This document shows, in pieces, positions 1-12,624 of a DNA stretch of 64,000 nucleotides; the stretch's first letter is position 1; the number at the start of each line of letters is the position of its first letter. Both the position numbers and the translations under genes were made by a program. The stretch is from contig JAPTYO010000040.1 of NCBI GenBank assembly GCA_036873135.1, positions 186,001-250,000 on the forward strand, written 5' to 3'. This DNA is from Clarkia xantiana subsp. parviflora (taxonomy: Eukaryota > Streptophyta > Magnoliopsida > Myrtales > Onagraceae). The notes under the pieces are model-generated. The model was given only the letters and a program-made list of their open reading frames with translations, searched no databases and was not told where the DNA came from.

Positions 1-390
1 AACCCGTGAACTACCCGATATCGGTTCGGTCGTATTCCAATTTAATTTGTTAAATTTCGAGTCGAGTAAAAAAAAATTAATCAAACTCGAATACGAGTTA
101 GCCGGTAGTCGACTCGCGAGACTAAGTAAACTTTTTTACCTATTCGAGTTGAGTTCGGGTTCGAACTCGAATTTTACATATATATTCAGTTCAAGTCGAC
201 ATTGAGTTCGAGCTTGAGCCAAAAGTTTAATTGAGCGAGTTCGAGATCGAGCTAAGGTGTACTATTTATGATTTTGAACACTTTGCGAGTCGAGCTCGAG
301 TTTGAAAATTTAGGCTCTGTCGAGCTTGAGAGTCGAGTTGAGCTTACCAGATACTCGACCCGGCAACTCGACTCGATTACGTCCCTAATA
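1..390. repeat. dispersed repeat rich in GAGTCGAG/GAGCTCGAG motifs, copy 1
   Basis: Noncoding sequence dense in the words GAGTCGAG, GAGCTCGAG and CTCGACTCG. A diverged second copy lies at about 38930-39440. Shared blocks include GTTAAATTTCGAGTCGAGT, ACTATTTATGATTT and CAGATACTCGA in the same order. The left end may continue outside the window. No terminal repeats or protein coding are visible, so the class of element is unknown. Confidence 0.6.
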
Positions 391-965
391 TAATTACCGA
401 TATATTATATGCATATTTTTAAGGATATTGGAATATGTAGACATAATTAGTTACCTTAAAATATTTTGAATTCATATTTACTGATAGGTTATCTTCGTCA
501 AATCACTTATAGATATATTGCGCATTAATTATCTGTAGTGTACTATCTATGATAATTAATATTATTGACGGCTAAGTTAAGTTTTAGCAGATATAAAACC
601 CTACTTAGCCAATTAGGGTTCCGGTCCGGGTCGGTTTGGGCCGGAACCCTTATGCGCAACCGGGTCTGTGTGACTGTGCATACAGGTTCGGGAGGTCCTG
701 AACTTTGAAAAGTGTTAAATAATAATACCTAAAAAAGTTATGAATTAAGTGAATGTTGGCCCCTTGAAGTTTCAGATAGTTGCACATTTATAATTTGGGC
801 CGGTGTGGTGGTTGGAAAATCTGAAGGTAGTTGAAGAGCACCCACAAACTGCAGTCAGCATACATATCAAATCCAATCACGTCCACCTTCCAGCTAAATT
901 CTATACATAGATAGATAGATAGCACACATCAATACCTGTTCTCTGTTTTTATATTCGGTGATAAA
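391..965. other. intergenic, nothing recognised
   Basis: AT-rich sequence with no convincing open reading frame, RNA gene or terminal repeat. Confidence 0.5.
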
Positions 966-1090
966 TAACCATATAACAACGGTGTGGTGGTTCAGCGTCT
1001 CATTTATTAACCGGATGTTAAGGGTTCAATTTCCGCTAGTGACCATGGTATTTAAAAATTATTCATGGCCAGCACTTTACCTATTACAGA
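966..1090 (+). repeat. possible tRNA-derived SINE head
   Basis: The stretch GGTGTGGTGGTTCAGCGTCT resembles a pol III A box. About 45 bases on, AAGGGTTCAATTTCC resembles a B box (GGTTCRANTCC). The spacing fits a tRNA-related SINE head. No target-site duplication or clear 3' tail was found, and a chance match is possible. Confidence 0.35.
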
Positions 1091-1165
1091 GATTTCTCAA
1101 TCTTATAATGGGTAGGTTGATGATATATATATAGTAAATAGACTAATTATTATTAACAATTAACT

Positions 1166-1191
1166 TTATATATATATATATATATATATAT
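1166..1191. repeat. (TA)n microsatellite
   Basis: Uninterrupted run of TA dinucleotides. Confidence 0.9.
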
Positions 1192-1205
1192 TAATTAGTT
1201 ATAAC

Positions 1206-1513
1206 CAGGGGCGTATCTAGAAAAAGGAGGGACCAATGTCCCTCTTTTTTTGCAATTTTTCATATAAATTAGTAATTTTAATTAGTAGGTAGTTTTAATA
1301 CTTTAATTAACTAGAGGGGTCAATATCAGTGTTTGAAAGCCAGAGGGTAGTAGAAAAATATATTTTTTAACAAAAATCAAATAAAGAAACGGGCCGAGAG
1401 AGCAAAACCTAGAAGACTAGATTGTATCGTACCTCAATTATTCTCTTTGTTTTTAAATTTATATTCATTTTTTAAAAAGTGTATCCATTTTGTAAATTCT
1501 GGATACGCCACTG
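1206..1513. mobile_element. hAT-like MITE
   Basis: The left end reads CAGGGGCGTATCTAGAA and the reverse complement of the right end reads CAGTGGCGTATCCAGAA, an imperfect 17-base terminal inverted repeat. Flanking 8-mers are GTTATAAC (1198-1205) and GCTGTAAC (1514-1521), six of eight matching, as expected for an aged hAT target duplication. There is no coding capacity. A fragment of a similar end (GTGGCGTATCTAAAA) occurs near 2766. Confidence 0.65.
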
Positions 1514-1715
1514 GCTGTAACCCGCTAAAATTATTAACATACGAGGTGTGTGAATAGGGTTTGACTGTTTGACACACGGACCGGGACATTCCTTACCCTA
1601 CCCATGTGCTCTTTTTCTCCTTCCAACGGCACTTTGGTTTTTAGAGTGGGGAAAGAAAGAACATCATTGTACACATTGTTTTTTTCCTAATTAAACCAAA
1701 CTGGCCATAATATAT

Positions 1716-2328
1716 AGGGTTAATGGTATTTTGGTACCACATGTTTGTACAAATTACACTGTCCATACTATTAGTATTTTTTTGTACAGAGTTGGTACCA
1801 TATGTTTCCAAACCTTACTGTTTTGGTACTTTCGTTACCATTCCGTAAAAAACGGCCGTTAAATGGCATGTGCCATGTACGTGAGTAGCCCAAAACTTTC
1901 AATTTTGTTACAATTTAGTCCATCTAATACATCCCTATCTTTTATTTTGTTCAATTTAGTCCTAAAATTTCAAAACCAAACCATTTTCCCAAATTGACCT
2001 AGCTGGACCTAGCCATGGGCTAGGTCCGACCCTGGGTCGGGGTCACCAGACCCAGGCGACCGACCCAGGGTCGGTTTTGAAAATTTAGGACTAAACTGAA
2101 CAAAGTTAAAGTTAAGGATGCATTAGATGGACTAAATTGTAACAAAATTGAAAGTTTTGGGCTGCTCACGTGCATGACATGCCATTTAACGGCCGTTATT
2201 TACGGAATGGTAACGGAAGTACCAAAACAGTAAGGTTTGGAATCATATGGTACCAATTCGGTACAAAAAAATACTAATTGTATGAACAGTGTAATTTGTG
2301 CAAACATATGGTACCAAAATGACCCTTA
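1716..2328. mobile_element. foldback element, copy 1 (complete)
   Basis: The two halves, about 1716-1990 and 2060-2328, are near-complete inverted copies. The left arm begins AGGGTTAATGGTATTTTGG; the right arm, reversed, begins AAGGGTCATTTTGGTACC. Shared landmarks are TTACTGTTTTGGTACTT, ACGGCCGTTAAATGGCATG and TTTAGTCCATCTAAT. The centre is a GC-rich palindromic core containing GGTCCGACCCTGGGTCGG. There is no open reading frame. Partial relatives lie at 16659, 18849 and 20476. No clean target duplication could be assigned. Confidence 0.8.
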
Positions 2329-3288
2329 AAAAATATATCATACCGAGTTTATTTAAACTTTACTCTTCTGATATTAAATTAGATATATCGTGATTTATCT
2401 ATAAATAATTTCTACTTTAATTTGATTCATCTTCTATTCTGATCTAATCGTTAAAAACTATAATTTAAGGTTGTAATTTGCAATGATTAAGGAGCAACTT
2501 AAGATGTGTCGTTGGCGAACAGGGCCCCTCCAATCACCAGCTGTTTTCCATAAGATTGAAGATTTCCCACCATTTCAACTCAACATTCCAGCACCCCAAA
2601 ATCAACAAATATCATCTTTATTTTCTGCTTTTCCTAAACTTTTTATTATCTTATTCTTCTTCTTTTGATAGAATATTAATTATTCTTATTTGTAATGATT
2701 TGCTGGTGCAATAATACTAGTAATATAGATATTTTTTTCTATATGAGATGGTCCATCCGTAAGCGGTGGCGTATCTAAAATATTTATATTGAGTTTACAT
2801 TTGTAAAGAAAAATTCCGAAAATTTAATATATAATTGTATTTTATTGGAAAATTATATGAAACATACAACATGCTTAAAAATTTAATTTTTACTAACATA
2901 CTTTAAAATATACAACTTGTTTCAAAACGATAATAATTGTTATTTTCTTCACTCATCTCTCCAATTTATAACGACACAGATATATGCGATCTCAATTTTC
3001 TAGACAATGGTACAATAACAAATAATTTTTTTTTTCATCTAGACAACGGCAAAACTATAATTAATTAGACATAATTTTTAAATTGTTAGTTAAGATATAA
3101 TAATAAAATATGTTTAAGTAAAATGATTAAGTAAATCTATCGTAAACCAACTATTAGGTAAGTATGGCTGAAGTTTATGTAATTTTTAGAGTACACGTAA
3201 ATACATAAATTACTGAAGTTTGAACTCCAGTATTTTTTTATATTACTGACACGTATGTAGCTAACTATACATAAACCTGTCCTAGTCA
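2329..3288. other. intergenic, no gene recognised
   Basis: AT-rich sequence. A 61-codon open frame at 2483-2668 has no recognisable domain and was not called. Confidence 0.5.
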
Positions 3289-3440
3289 ACGAAAACCATT
3301 GAAAGGCCCAAAATAACTGTTTAAGAAACATTAGTTAAAGGCCCACATGCCATTGAAAAAAAAAAATCAGTCATGAACTATGGGCTTACTTTAACTAATG
3401 TTTCTTAAATAACTATTTTGGGCCAATGGCCTTTTAAAAA
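3289..3440. mobile_element. short foldback MITE
   Basis: The left arm (3295-3345) carries AGGCCCAAAATAACTG and TTAAGAAACATTAGTTAAAG. The right arm (about 3379-3435) is its inverted copy, with CTTTAACTAATGTTTCTTAA and TATTTTGGGCC. The loop is a poly-A tract plus about 20 bases. No coding sequence is present. Confidence 0.65.
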
Positions 3441-4752
3441 GATTATGTTATGTGCTCAACAAAAAGTTGAAAAAAAATTGGTTTTTTTTTTTTAATTTTT
3501 TTTTTAAGTTCTTGGACAAGGCATCTATTCTAGATAGATGAAGAATCCAACGGTCAAGGTAAACTTGGAGATTTGACCGGTATGGAGTAAGAGAGCTTGA
3601 TCAATCAAACTGGCAAGCTTATTGTTCAATGAATATTAAAATCCAAAAAAACCATTATAAAGTGTATTGATTCATCACATTACCCATTAATCAATAGATT
3701 AGAGGTTTAAACATCGTTGAGATCTGAGAATTAAAAAATATTCATAATTATCACTTATTATTTACGGTCTGATCCGGTGCGAGTAATGATTAGTTTTGTG
3801 TGGAGCAAGTAAGCTATGGGTGTTGTTCTTTTGATGTGGACCCAGGACTACCCACGAGAATAAAAAAAAATTCTAAATAGTTTTTTAGGTATTATTACAA
3901 GATAACACAATAATGAACGACACGATAATGTTGTACGTTTTTATATATCATAACACGGCATGCATGATTATACGAAAATGTTGTACTAGTAAGTGATTTT
4001 TTTTTTATTACTAAACTGAACAAGTTTTGTTTAATCGTTTTTAAAACTCAAATAGGACGCGGAGTATATTATTCGCCAAGTAAGGGGAAACCGAAATGTT
4101 AGAGACTTGAACATACTATACGCACCATTAACCAAAGAGCTAACGGAATTTCATTGGAGATTTATTCGACGCAACGTAAATAAATTTGCCAACTGGATTA
4201 CAATTCAATGTAGAAAATGAGACATGTCCAGTAAATTAGCTTTCATTACATCTTCTCCTCTTGTTCAATTATGTTGCTTAACAATGATTCAATTTGATTT
4301 TTTATTCTTATTCTTATTATTAAAGGATTTTCCTTTAGCGAAACAAATCAAATAATTCTCTAAATTTGACATAACCAAGTCTAACATGGATTTTTTTAAG
4401 ACGGGAACTTCTTTTTGACTTGAACATGACTTCGGATACCTTCAAATTTACACTATTAATAATTAATTATTTTTATATTTTTTTTTGGTAGTGCCGTCAA
4501 CCCTCCGCAATTTCGACTTTACACTTCACATCACCAGCCAAGAGGATTAAGCACCCAAAAAGCTCAAAAGACTCAGCAAGAATCGAATAGCTCTGATTCA
4601 AATCCTTACTACGCGTGCAATTGATTCGCACCTCCGGTGAAGCAGAAGAAGAAATCTCTTCCACTTTCCAATTCCCCAATTGATTCCTTCAGAAACAAGA
4701 ACCTGAAGAAACTTCTAGCTCAGCTAGCCAGCGTTTGGCCGTCCACCACCGG
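3441..4752 (+). other. intergenic and upstream region of the bHLH gene
   Basis: AT-rich up to about 4480, then more GC-rich, CT-containing sequence that is probably the 5' leader and proximal promoter of the bHLH gene starting at 4753. I saw no unambiguous TATA box. Confidence 0.4.
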
Positions 4753-6113
4753 ATGCAAAGCGGCGGCGACGGATCCAGTCGGCCCGGCCTATCCCGGTAC
4801 CGCTCTGCTCCGGCGACATGGCTCGAGGCGCTCCTGGAGGACGAAGAAGAGGACCCCTTGAAGCAAAACCACTGTCTGACGCAGCTGCTTTCAGACAACC
4901 CCGCGCCGCCGCTCTCTCGGGCCTCAAACGGTTTAGCTTCTTCATCCGCCGCTGCATCTCCTTCCGATTCGAGCTTCTTTGAGTCCGGCACCGGCTTCCT
5001 AAGGCAGAACAGCTCTCCGGCTGATTTTCTCGGAAGCTCCGCCGTGGATTCCGATGGGTACTATTCCAATTACAAAACCCTAGACTTCACCTCTCCGAAC
5101 GTCGACGGTTCGTCCACCGGAAAGCGACAGAGGGAACCGATTTCCCCAAATTACCCCTCCTACCAGCTGGTAATTTCTTCAAAGTGTCGAAATTTATGTC
5201 CTTTCCTCTTGAAATGCTGAATCCACCTCGTAATTAGCTTCTAGTCTCAGTTTCTAAATCGTTTGAGTCCTATTGATGGTAACAGAAATTGGAGCAAGGT
5301 GGTGGCCAAGACTTGGAAATGGATAACTTCCTGGAAGGGGAAGATTCAGCTGCTTTCAGGGTTCGAGCTAAGCGCGGTTGTGCAACTCATCCTCGAAGCA
5401 TTGCAGAACGTGTAAGAACATTTAGATTTTGCAGTAATGTATCACCAACTTGTGTTTGTTTGTTGGTTCTATGTACTTTATAGCTTTCCCTGCATTTAAT
5501 TGTATAGTATACCAGTTGCTGCATTTTACTTATAATAATAAGTGCATCGGTTTTCAGGTGAGGAGAACAAAGATTAGCGATCGGATAAGGAAGCTTCAAG
5601 AACTCGTGCCGAACATGGATAAGGTTACTGCTTTTTCCTCATAACTGCATTCATATATAGATATGGAGAACGACTATTTATACAAGTGGGTTTTATCCCA
5701 AACCAATTGGTGATAGAAAGAAATATAATCAATCCATCCATCAGTTTTAGAATAGAATGCTTGAATGAGTAATTGTTAAGTTGCCATGTTGGAAACTTCA
5801 TTTACCCTGCTGCTGTTATTGGGTTTTCCTTATTAAGAAGCCACAGCAACTACATTTACTATATGCATTTACCTGCAAATTTGAAGAAGCTATGAGTTAT
5901 TGTTTGTGCAGCAAACGAACACGGCAGATATGCTGGATGAAGCAGTAGAGTATGTGAAGCTCCTTCAGAAGCAGATACAGGTAACCGACCACCTTCTCAA
6001 CTCGACAACCATTTACGCGTTCTAACGCCTGTGTGTATAATTGTGAACTGTTTTAGGAGCTTTCGGAGCAGCAGAAGAGCTGCAAATGCACCGCAGTAGA
6101 CCGTAAAGAGTGA
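4753..6113 (+). CDS. bHLH transcription factor, FBH/bHLH80-bHLH81 type
   Basis: Predicted nuclear DNA-binding regulator. Five exons: 4753-5169, 5286-5411, 5558-5623, 5912-5980 and 6057-6113, all GT-AG and all phase 0, giving 244 residues. I used the ATG at 4753 because the longer frame opens with TTG. The N-terminal motif SRYRSAPATWLEALLE and the later FLRQNSSPADFLGSS block are hallmarks of Arabidopsis bHLH80/81/122/130 (FBH1-4). The basic region HPRSIAERVRR follows RAKRGCAT near residue 170; helix-loop-helix residues run to about 230, including KLQELVPNMDK and TADMLDEAVEYVK. Family members bind E-boxes in CONSTANS promoters and affect flowering; some act in guard cells or stress. Whether this copy does so is inference. 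The 66-bp and 69-bp exons splitting the HLH are typical of the group. Confidence 0.93.
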
Positions 6114-6547
6114 ATGAAGTATTGTTATCTATCTATGAATCTAGCTCCTCCATTGGCGTAGTAGTAAGTAGCATTTGCCGCCTTTGATTTTTGCCTCAAT
6201 TGTATGTATAGCTAGCTAGCAATTGTATTAATAGAGTACAAACCCGGATTATAATCTTTTAGTATTTTTATTTTTAGGTATCTAAGAAACTTTTTAAATT
6301 TTTTTTTTTTTTTTATAACTGGTGATCTAGCTACTAGCTTTTTTTTGTTGTCCCAATCTACCAATGGAAAAAAAAAAAAAAACCGTAACAAATAAAAGGT
6401 TGATTGATAAATTGTATGCATAAACTAAAACAGAATACCTACAAGTCGCAACAGATTTAAAAACTCACAAAAGATTGGTTAGACGTCTCAGGTAATTTCA
6501 GTCAGTAAACAATCCCAGAACAGAAATCATCCACATCATCATATATA
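6114..6547. other. 3' flank of the bHLH gene
   Basis: Presumed 3' UTR for the first 100-150 bases, then poly-T and poly-A tracts with no further gene signal. Confidence 0.4.
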
Positions 6548-7053
6548 GAGGGTTAACAACTTAAAAACTGAGGGTTAACAACTAAAAAACTATCTGAGGT
6601 TTACACTACGTTAAAATTAGGTATCTGAAGTTTGAAATGTTAAAATGAACTATTCCAAGTTTTATTTTTTCTGAAATTTAGTTTCATCAACCCACTCACC
6701 CATTCGTCACTCATTCGTCGATCACTCTTTATTTTTCACAAAATCGTAAAATTTCAACCAAAAGTTCAACCTAAAAAAAAAAAAGATTTATAGCAGAGTA
6801 GTGTGGAATGATTTTCCAACAGCAGAACGAGATTTACTTACGCGGATGAAGCCAGTTTTTACGTAACAGTCCTATGACGAAAAGAGAGTGTATATGAAAA
6901 CTCAAATTTAACAGATGGTTTCGTCGGAATTGATTTCTCTAAAATAATCACAACGAAACACCACATTTTAACAAAATTAAAACATTGAACACTACAATTT
7001 AACACTTAAAACTTCAGACACCTAAACCTACAGTTGTGTAGTTACTAACCCTC
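6548..7053. mobile_element. degenerate inverted-repeat element
   Basis: The left end starts GAGGGTTAACAACT and the reversed right end starts GAGGGTTAGTAACT. The arms share TCTGAAGTTT with similar spacing but are otherwise diverged. The flanks ATATATA and GTATATA are a possible target duplication in low-complexity DNA. It sits about 125 bases beyond the stop codon of the LEA/DUF4149 gene and may overlap its 3' UTR. Confidence 0.5.
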
Positions 7054-7177
7054 GTATATATCCTTAAAAACAACTAAGATGCTGTTACAAGAGTGTCATG
7101 TCCTGTTACACTGACTAGATAAGAGTCTACACACACATACACAAGTTTTACAAAACGTTAATAATCCGAAAGAAGAA

Positions 7178-9882
7178 TCAGCAAGATGTAGTAGTTGCAC
7201 AGGAAAGCCTCTGATTCTGATACAGAAGGTGCCACGTCAGAGCCGACAGCGTCAAGATATTGAGCAGCGACGAGTAGGCGTTGAGACTCTTGAGCCTGTT
7301 GTTTAGCTTTGCGACCACATTCTTGACCACCTCTCCCTCTTCCTCAGTGGTGGTCTTGTCTCGTGTTGTTGTCGTTGTTGTAGTTGTTACTGTATCAGCA
7401 ACCGCCGCGTCTGTGGTGGTTGGAGTTCCGGTGGGCACAGTTACGGCTCCGGTCAGAGGTCCGCCGCCAAAGAGGTCTCTACCTCTTCCTTCTTCTTTCT
7501 CCAACTTCATCCTCTCAAACATTACCTTTAATAAACACCAAACTCATCAATAAACACCACCTCAAATATAAATAAATAGGTTCATTGCTATATATGTAAA
7601 TGTGTCATCATAATTTAGCAAATAAATTGTAAATTCCTACCAAATTCTACTATGTTGAGTTAGAAAATTGTAACTGTAGCTTGGAAGTTGTAAATGCATC
7701 AAATGTTCAACTGTAAATTGTACTAAAAAAAGAGTGATATGTTAGATTCAGATCACCTGACCCACTCTACTTACCCAGATCGTCACCACCGTTGTAATGT
7801 CGACAAATTATGTCGACAAATTACATCATTTAGAAAGAAAGTTTAATGAATCTAAGGACATGTGTCAAAATTACAACAGTGATGTCAAAATTACAACAGT
7901 GAAGAGTGGGAAAATGATCTATATATGTAATTAAAAGAATTCAACTAACAATTATTGATAACAAACAAATTATATGACCATTTGATGACAAATTTGGTTA
8001 TAAGCTAGCTGGTTGCAGATTGTGTAAGCTCAGCTAAAAATCTATTCAAACAAATTCAAATTGTGTTGCAAATTGACCGATCCCAATATTCAGCTGGCCT
8101 AGTTGATAGCATATTACAAATTTGTACAAATTTAGAACATGACAAGTTAATTTTCAAATGGTTACATTAGCGTACCTTAGTGGCTCGAGGTTCGAGGAAG
8201 ATCATGTTGAAGAACACCATAGCGAGCGACGACGCGAGATTGAGTCCCTGAAGCATTTCGGACTTGTTATCGAACAACCGCTTCCTCTGACTCAGCAAAT
8301 GTCCCAACAAAGCAGTCCCGATGCTATAAGCCATGGCTCGGAAGTAGACGGGGTAGATCTTGCTCTGAACCACCGCAAACTGCTGCCTCGGAAGCGACCC
8401 TGCTAGAACGTAGCTCGAGATGAATGTGATCCACATACACATTCCGTATGCGGTTGCGAATCCTAGCAGGTTCATCAACCCGGGCACCGAATCTGTCATC
8501 ATCTGTGATTCCACCAACTTCTTCACGGTATTTGTGAACCAGTTCGCAGTTGCCTGTAACAATTTAATTATGTATCGGATCAACAGTTTGAAAAATGACT
8601 CTATTTTCCCTATGAAATTTTAATGATAGATCACGTAGACACAATTTTTAATTTCCTACTAAATCATAAATGTGTCGACATGAAAATTTTAAATTTAAAA
8701 ATGTTAAAAGGGTTGATTACTAAATTGGCACAGGACAAATTGCTAAATTCCTAGCTAGTTAATGTTTTTCTATCTTCAAGTTTATTATTTACAATTATTA
8801 GCTCAGATTTCACACATGGGAAAATTGCTAATAGGAAAAATATCCCTGGCCAAAAAGAAAAAAAATATTATTATGTCTAATTGAAAAGAATTAGTCACTA
8901 TACTGAGACATAACTAAATAAAAACTACAAATATTATATCTAATTTGAATGAAATTTGTCCATAGGAGACTAACTAATGTTAGAATACTAACTATAGTCA
9001 CACATAATTTTTGGAATTCTCGTGTTAGAGTGAAACTTTATACGTTTTTTTAATACTTATATGTAGATGAAGTAAATTCTATAACTTCATATTAATTTGC
9101 CGATTTTTTTAATAAAAAAATAACATGAATCTAACCAATGGTTAAGGTTACAAGAAACTAGAGTAATTTTCATCAAATGATTCCAAAAAGATGCGACATA
9201 CCTTTGCTGTGTCCTTGGTGGTGTCTTTCGCCTTCTTCACAGCATGTTCTCCGGCCGACTCAGCAGCTTCGGAAGCTGACCTCACCGCCTCCGTTGTCCT
9301 CGTCTTCGCTTTATCCACCGTCTCTTCCGCACGCTCCTTCAAATTCGAAGCTTTTTCTTTAGCGTCCTCCAATGTCTCCCTGGCGCGCGATTTCACTTCA
9401 CGCGCTTTACGCGCCGCCGTCTCTCCCACTTCCTCCACTCCCTCTCTCACATCCTCAAACTTCTCCTTCGCCCTTTCTTTTGCATCACGTGCTTTTCCCG
9501 ACACCGTATCCGCCACACCCTCGACTTTGTCGGAGGCTTTGTCTTTGGCTCGGCCAAGCGTGCTTGAAACCACCTCCTTGCACTTGCCGTAAGCGTCGCA
9601 GATAAGTTCTTTAGCGGCGGATCCTTTAGCGACGGTTTCCTTGGAAATGTCGGAGACGGCGTCTCCGGCGGCGGAGGAGGATGCGCCGTGGTCGTGGTCG
9701 GGGGAGATGGAGACTTTGGTGTTGCGGTGGCCGTCTTGATCGTACTCCACGACTACGACTCTGTGCCCTTCCTTGACGATGACGTCGTCGTTGTGCTTCA
9801 CCGTCGCTGGCGGCGGCGACCACACGGCGGATGCTGCCAGTGAGGTTGCGACTAAACAGATTGCCACTAGATTCATCACCAT
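7178..9882 (-). CDS. LEA-like repeat protein fused to a TMEM205-like (DUF4149) membrane domain
   Basis: Three exons on the minus strand: 9882-9202, 8553-8176 and 7525-7178, joined in phase 0, giving 468 residues. The longer open frame starts at TTG, so the first ATG (9882) or the one six bases later is chosen; either yields a hydrophobic leader MNLVAICLVATSLAAS resembling a signal peptide. Residues about 95-227 are rich in Lys, Glu, Ala and Asp, with repeated 11-residue LEA_4-like units such as KARDAKERAKEKFEDV. Exons 2-3 encode the DUF4149 part with hydrophobic segments around MNLLGFATAYGMCMWITFIS, FRAMAYSIGTALLGHLL and LASSLAMVFFNMIFLEP, and a final one near SLLNILTLSALTWHLLY. The architecture matches Arabidopsis At1g72100 and At1g22600 as I remember them. 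Molecular role is unknown; LEA repeats suggest desiccation or seed expression. A Thr-rich stretch lies near the C terminus. Confidence 0.9.
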
Positions 9883-10009
9883 GTCTTGCCGGTGTTTGAT
9901 TATTACGAGGATTATGATGATCACAGCCAATAACTAAGGTGACGTTGTCGGTTGGTTTTTATTTAATGGATAATGTCGCAGTATTGGTACGGCTAGTTGG
10001 TTAAGTGAC

Positions 10010-10045
10010 ACGTGGAACTAGTGCCTCCACGTGGATTGCACGTGT
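10010..10045. promoter_or_regulatory. cluster of three ACGTG core elements
   Basis: CACGTGG, CCACGTGG and GCACGTGT occur within 36 bases, about 130-165 bases upstream of the LEA/DUF4149 start codon. These are G-box/ABRE cores bound by bZIP factors. A cluster in front of a LEA-type gene fits abscisic-acid control, which is inference. Confidence 0.55.
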
Positions 10046-10310
10046 CTTGGTTACAGGGGACTACCTTTTGTGTTAACCGAATATTGCGTTTCTTTAAATT
10101 GAGCGTGCTTATCAACTTCCAATGTTTGCTAATTGGGCCTAGACATAGATGGAGCCTGGAACAATGAATGGCCCATGATAAATGGGCCCAGAGAGCCCAA
10201 CCTTTTTTAATTTTAAGAGCCCAACTTAGAATGTGCATAGTTTAAAATGAAAATGAGCGACACCAACTTTTCTGTTTTTTTGGCAAGACAGACACTAACT
10301 TTTCTGTTTT

Positions 10311-10355
10311 TATTATTATTATTATTACTATTATTATTATTATTATTATTATTAT
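10311..10355. repeat. (ATT)n microsatellite
   Basis: About fourteen ATT units with one ACT interruption. Confidence 0.9.
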
Positions 10356-11556
10356 GTATATTATTTTTGGCAAGACCGACACAAACTTTCCTAGTAGTAA
10401 GACTATCCATTTCTTGCACGACATGAATGCATATAAAAAAAAGTTGTGCTCATTCAAGTATATGACATAACTATATCACAATAGTAAGGATATAATTAAC
10501 ACTATAATTTCCGTGTTCGTATTTAAATATCCACAACGACACAAGATAGTAGGATAAAATTGTGCTATTAACTGTAATTATTAAATACTTTTTTAAACAA
10601 GTCTTATCTTATCTAATAGTTTCTAACACTTTAAGTAGTAATTTAAATTTTTAGAGTTTGTCAACTATATATTACGAATTCTGTTAAATACTAACATATT
10701 ATTTCTTTTTTTTTTTTGGGCTAGATGAAGTTTATTATTTTGATTTTTGTTAAACATTTCGTATAAATATATACAACTGAATAACTTAACTTAACACAAC
10801 ACGATAACACTGCACAAACACGCACAAAAAATAGTGTGTTATCTTCGTGTTTACAAAAGGTAGCACGATAATCTATACGTATTCAACTTCAATAAATGTA
10901 ACATGACACAAAGTATTGACACATACAAATATGGCACGAACACACAAAATCACGGCCACATAAAGTTAAGAGGGGAAAATTGGCCCGTCTCAATTTTTAC
11001 GGTGTGTAATTTTGACTCTAAAAATTAGAAATATGAAATAGAGGATTATTATCACTACAATCAAAAGAAGAGGAGCCGTAGTGTAAAAGAACTTCCTCCA
11101 AAATACGAACCCTTATCTCTTTTTCTTTTATTTACTTTTATTTTCCTCGTCAGTGCTCAGTGAGTAAGACGTAACATGTCCCACCAGCATGTTCTGTTCT
11201 CCAACATATATATTCGTAGACAATCCAATTTCTACTTCACAACAACAATCTTCCCCTTAATTAATTAATTAACTCATTATTATTATTGTTGTTGATCATG
11301 AAAACGTAAAAACATCAGAACAACACACAATACAATCCAGGTTAGTTAGTTAGTTAGTGGTCAGAAATTAGTTACCTAACGGTCGAGAGTAATTCTATAA
11401 AGCAATTACCTGTTTACGTACTTCCAGATCATCACTGTCCAGTCATACTCATATATTTTCGTTCCTTTTGTATTTATTTATTTATTTATAAACACTGATG
11501 ATTTTTATTTTACTTTTTTACAGACCAATATTCGGATAGCTGGCAAAAAGCTATTG

Positions 11557-11636
11557 ATGGATTCTGGATATATGCAGCATCTATCTTTTTTGCTCTTATG
11601 GATTCTGGATTATGCAGCATCTATTTTTTTGCTCTC
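11557..11636. repeat. two-copy tandem repeat, about 40 bp
   Basis: The unit beginning ATGGATTCTGGAT and continuing through GCAGCATCTAT to TTTTGCTCT occurs twice back to back (11557-11597 and 11598-11636) with a few differences. It is noncoding. Confidence 0.8.
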
Positions 11637-12624
11637 AAAGTACAAGTATCCAATCCACACTAAAGTTTTCTCTTTTTTTAGTACTATATATATATATGAG
11701 TAAACTTTTGTGTGATATTTGTAACAGTTTATCGCTTTATTTTTAATTTAAACATTTCAAGTTTAAATCTCACCGAGTTTTAGGAAAATATTTATTGCTA
11801 ACACTTGATCTTAACAGACTAAGGTGATGAGAATGCTAATTATATTTTAAATATAAAGCAAATATATACTATATGAGTGGCTGCCCTTTTGATAACCATA
11901 GGACAGGACACCCAAGAAAAACATTTGGATTGATTCTTGATGAAAGAAAAGGGATCTCTTTTCTGGGTTTTTTTTATGAAAAAAGAAAAGCAATAAAGAA
12001 TGTAGGTAAAAGATGATTCTGCTGAATATTCAGAAATCAGAATATTCTTGTAGATATGGCAAAATCGTGACACGTTGGAGCTACGAATCACGTAGAACAC
12101 TCACATAAATTTTAGTTAAATTTTTTTTTTTTAAATAATTTGTTAATTTAGGTTGCACTTTGTTAATAAATTGTTAGTGTATGTTTTTTTAGAATAGTTT
12201 GATACCACAAGCTTTACATGTGATCTAATAATTATTAACTAGCAAATTGTCCATGGAACGAAGAAAACAAGAGCTACCAAATTATCGACAAAGTAAACTT
12301 AAGTTATCAAATTAATTAAAACAAAAACTTCAATTAGTAATTTATCTAAGTACTCAAACGTGATAAAACGATTTATCCGAGTGTCCAACGTATATTGGCA
12401 TTTTGGTTCTAAAAAAAAACACATGTTATATATTATAATTTTTTAGCCCAAAGGACATGGAAAATTAAGTCACGAAAGATTACGAGTTTTTTTTGTTCAG
12501 AGTACAAATAAATACACTTTACAAACTTGTTGGAGTGGAAGTGGAATATGTGATAAAACCCTATTGCACGATTTGAGGTAGAATGAGTGGAAGTGGAACA
12601 TGTGATATGAAATTATGAATCCTA

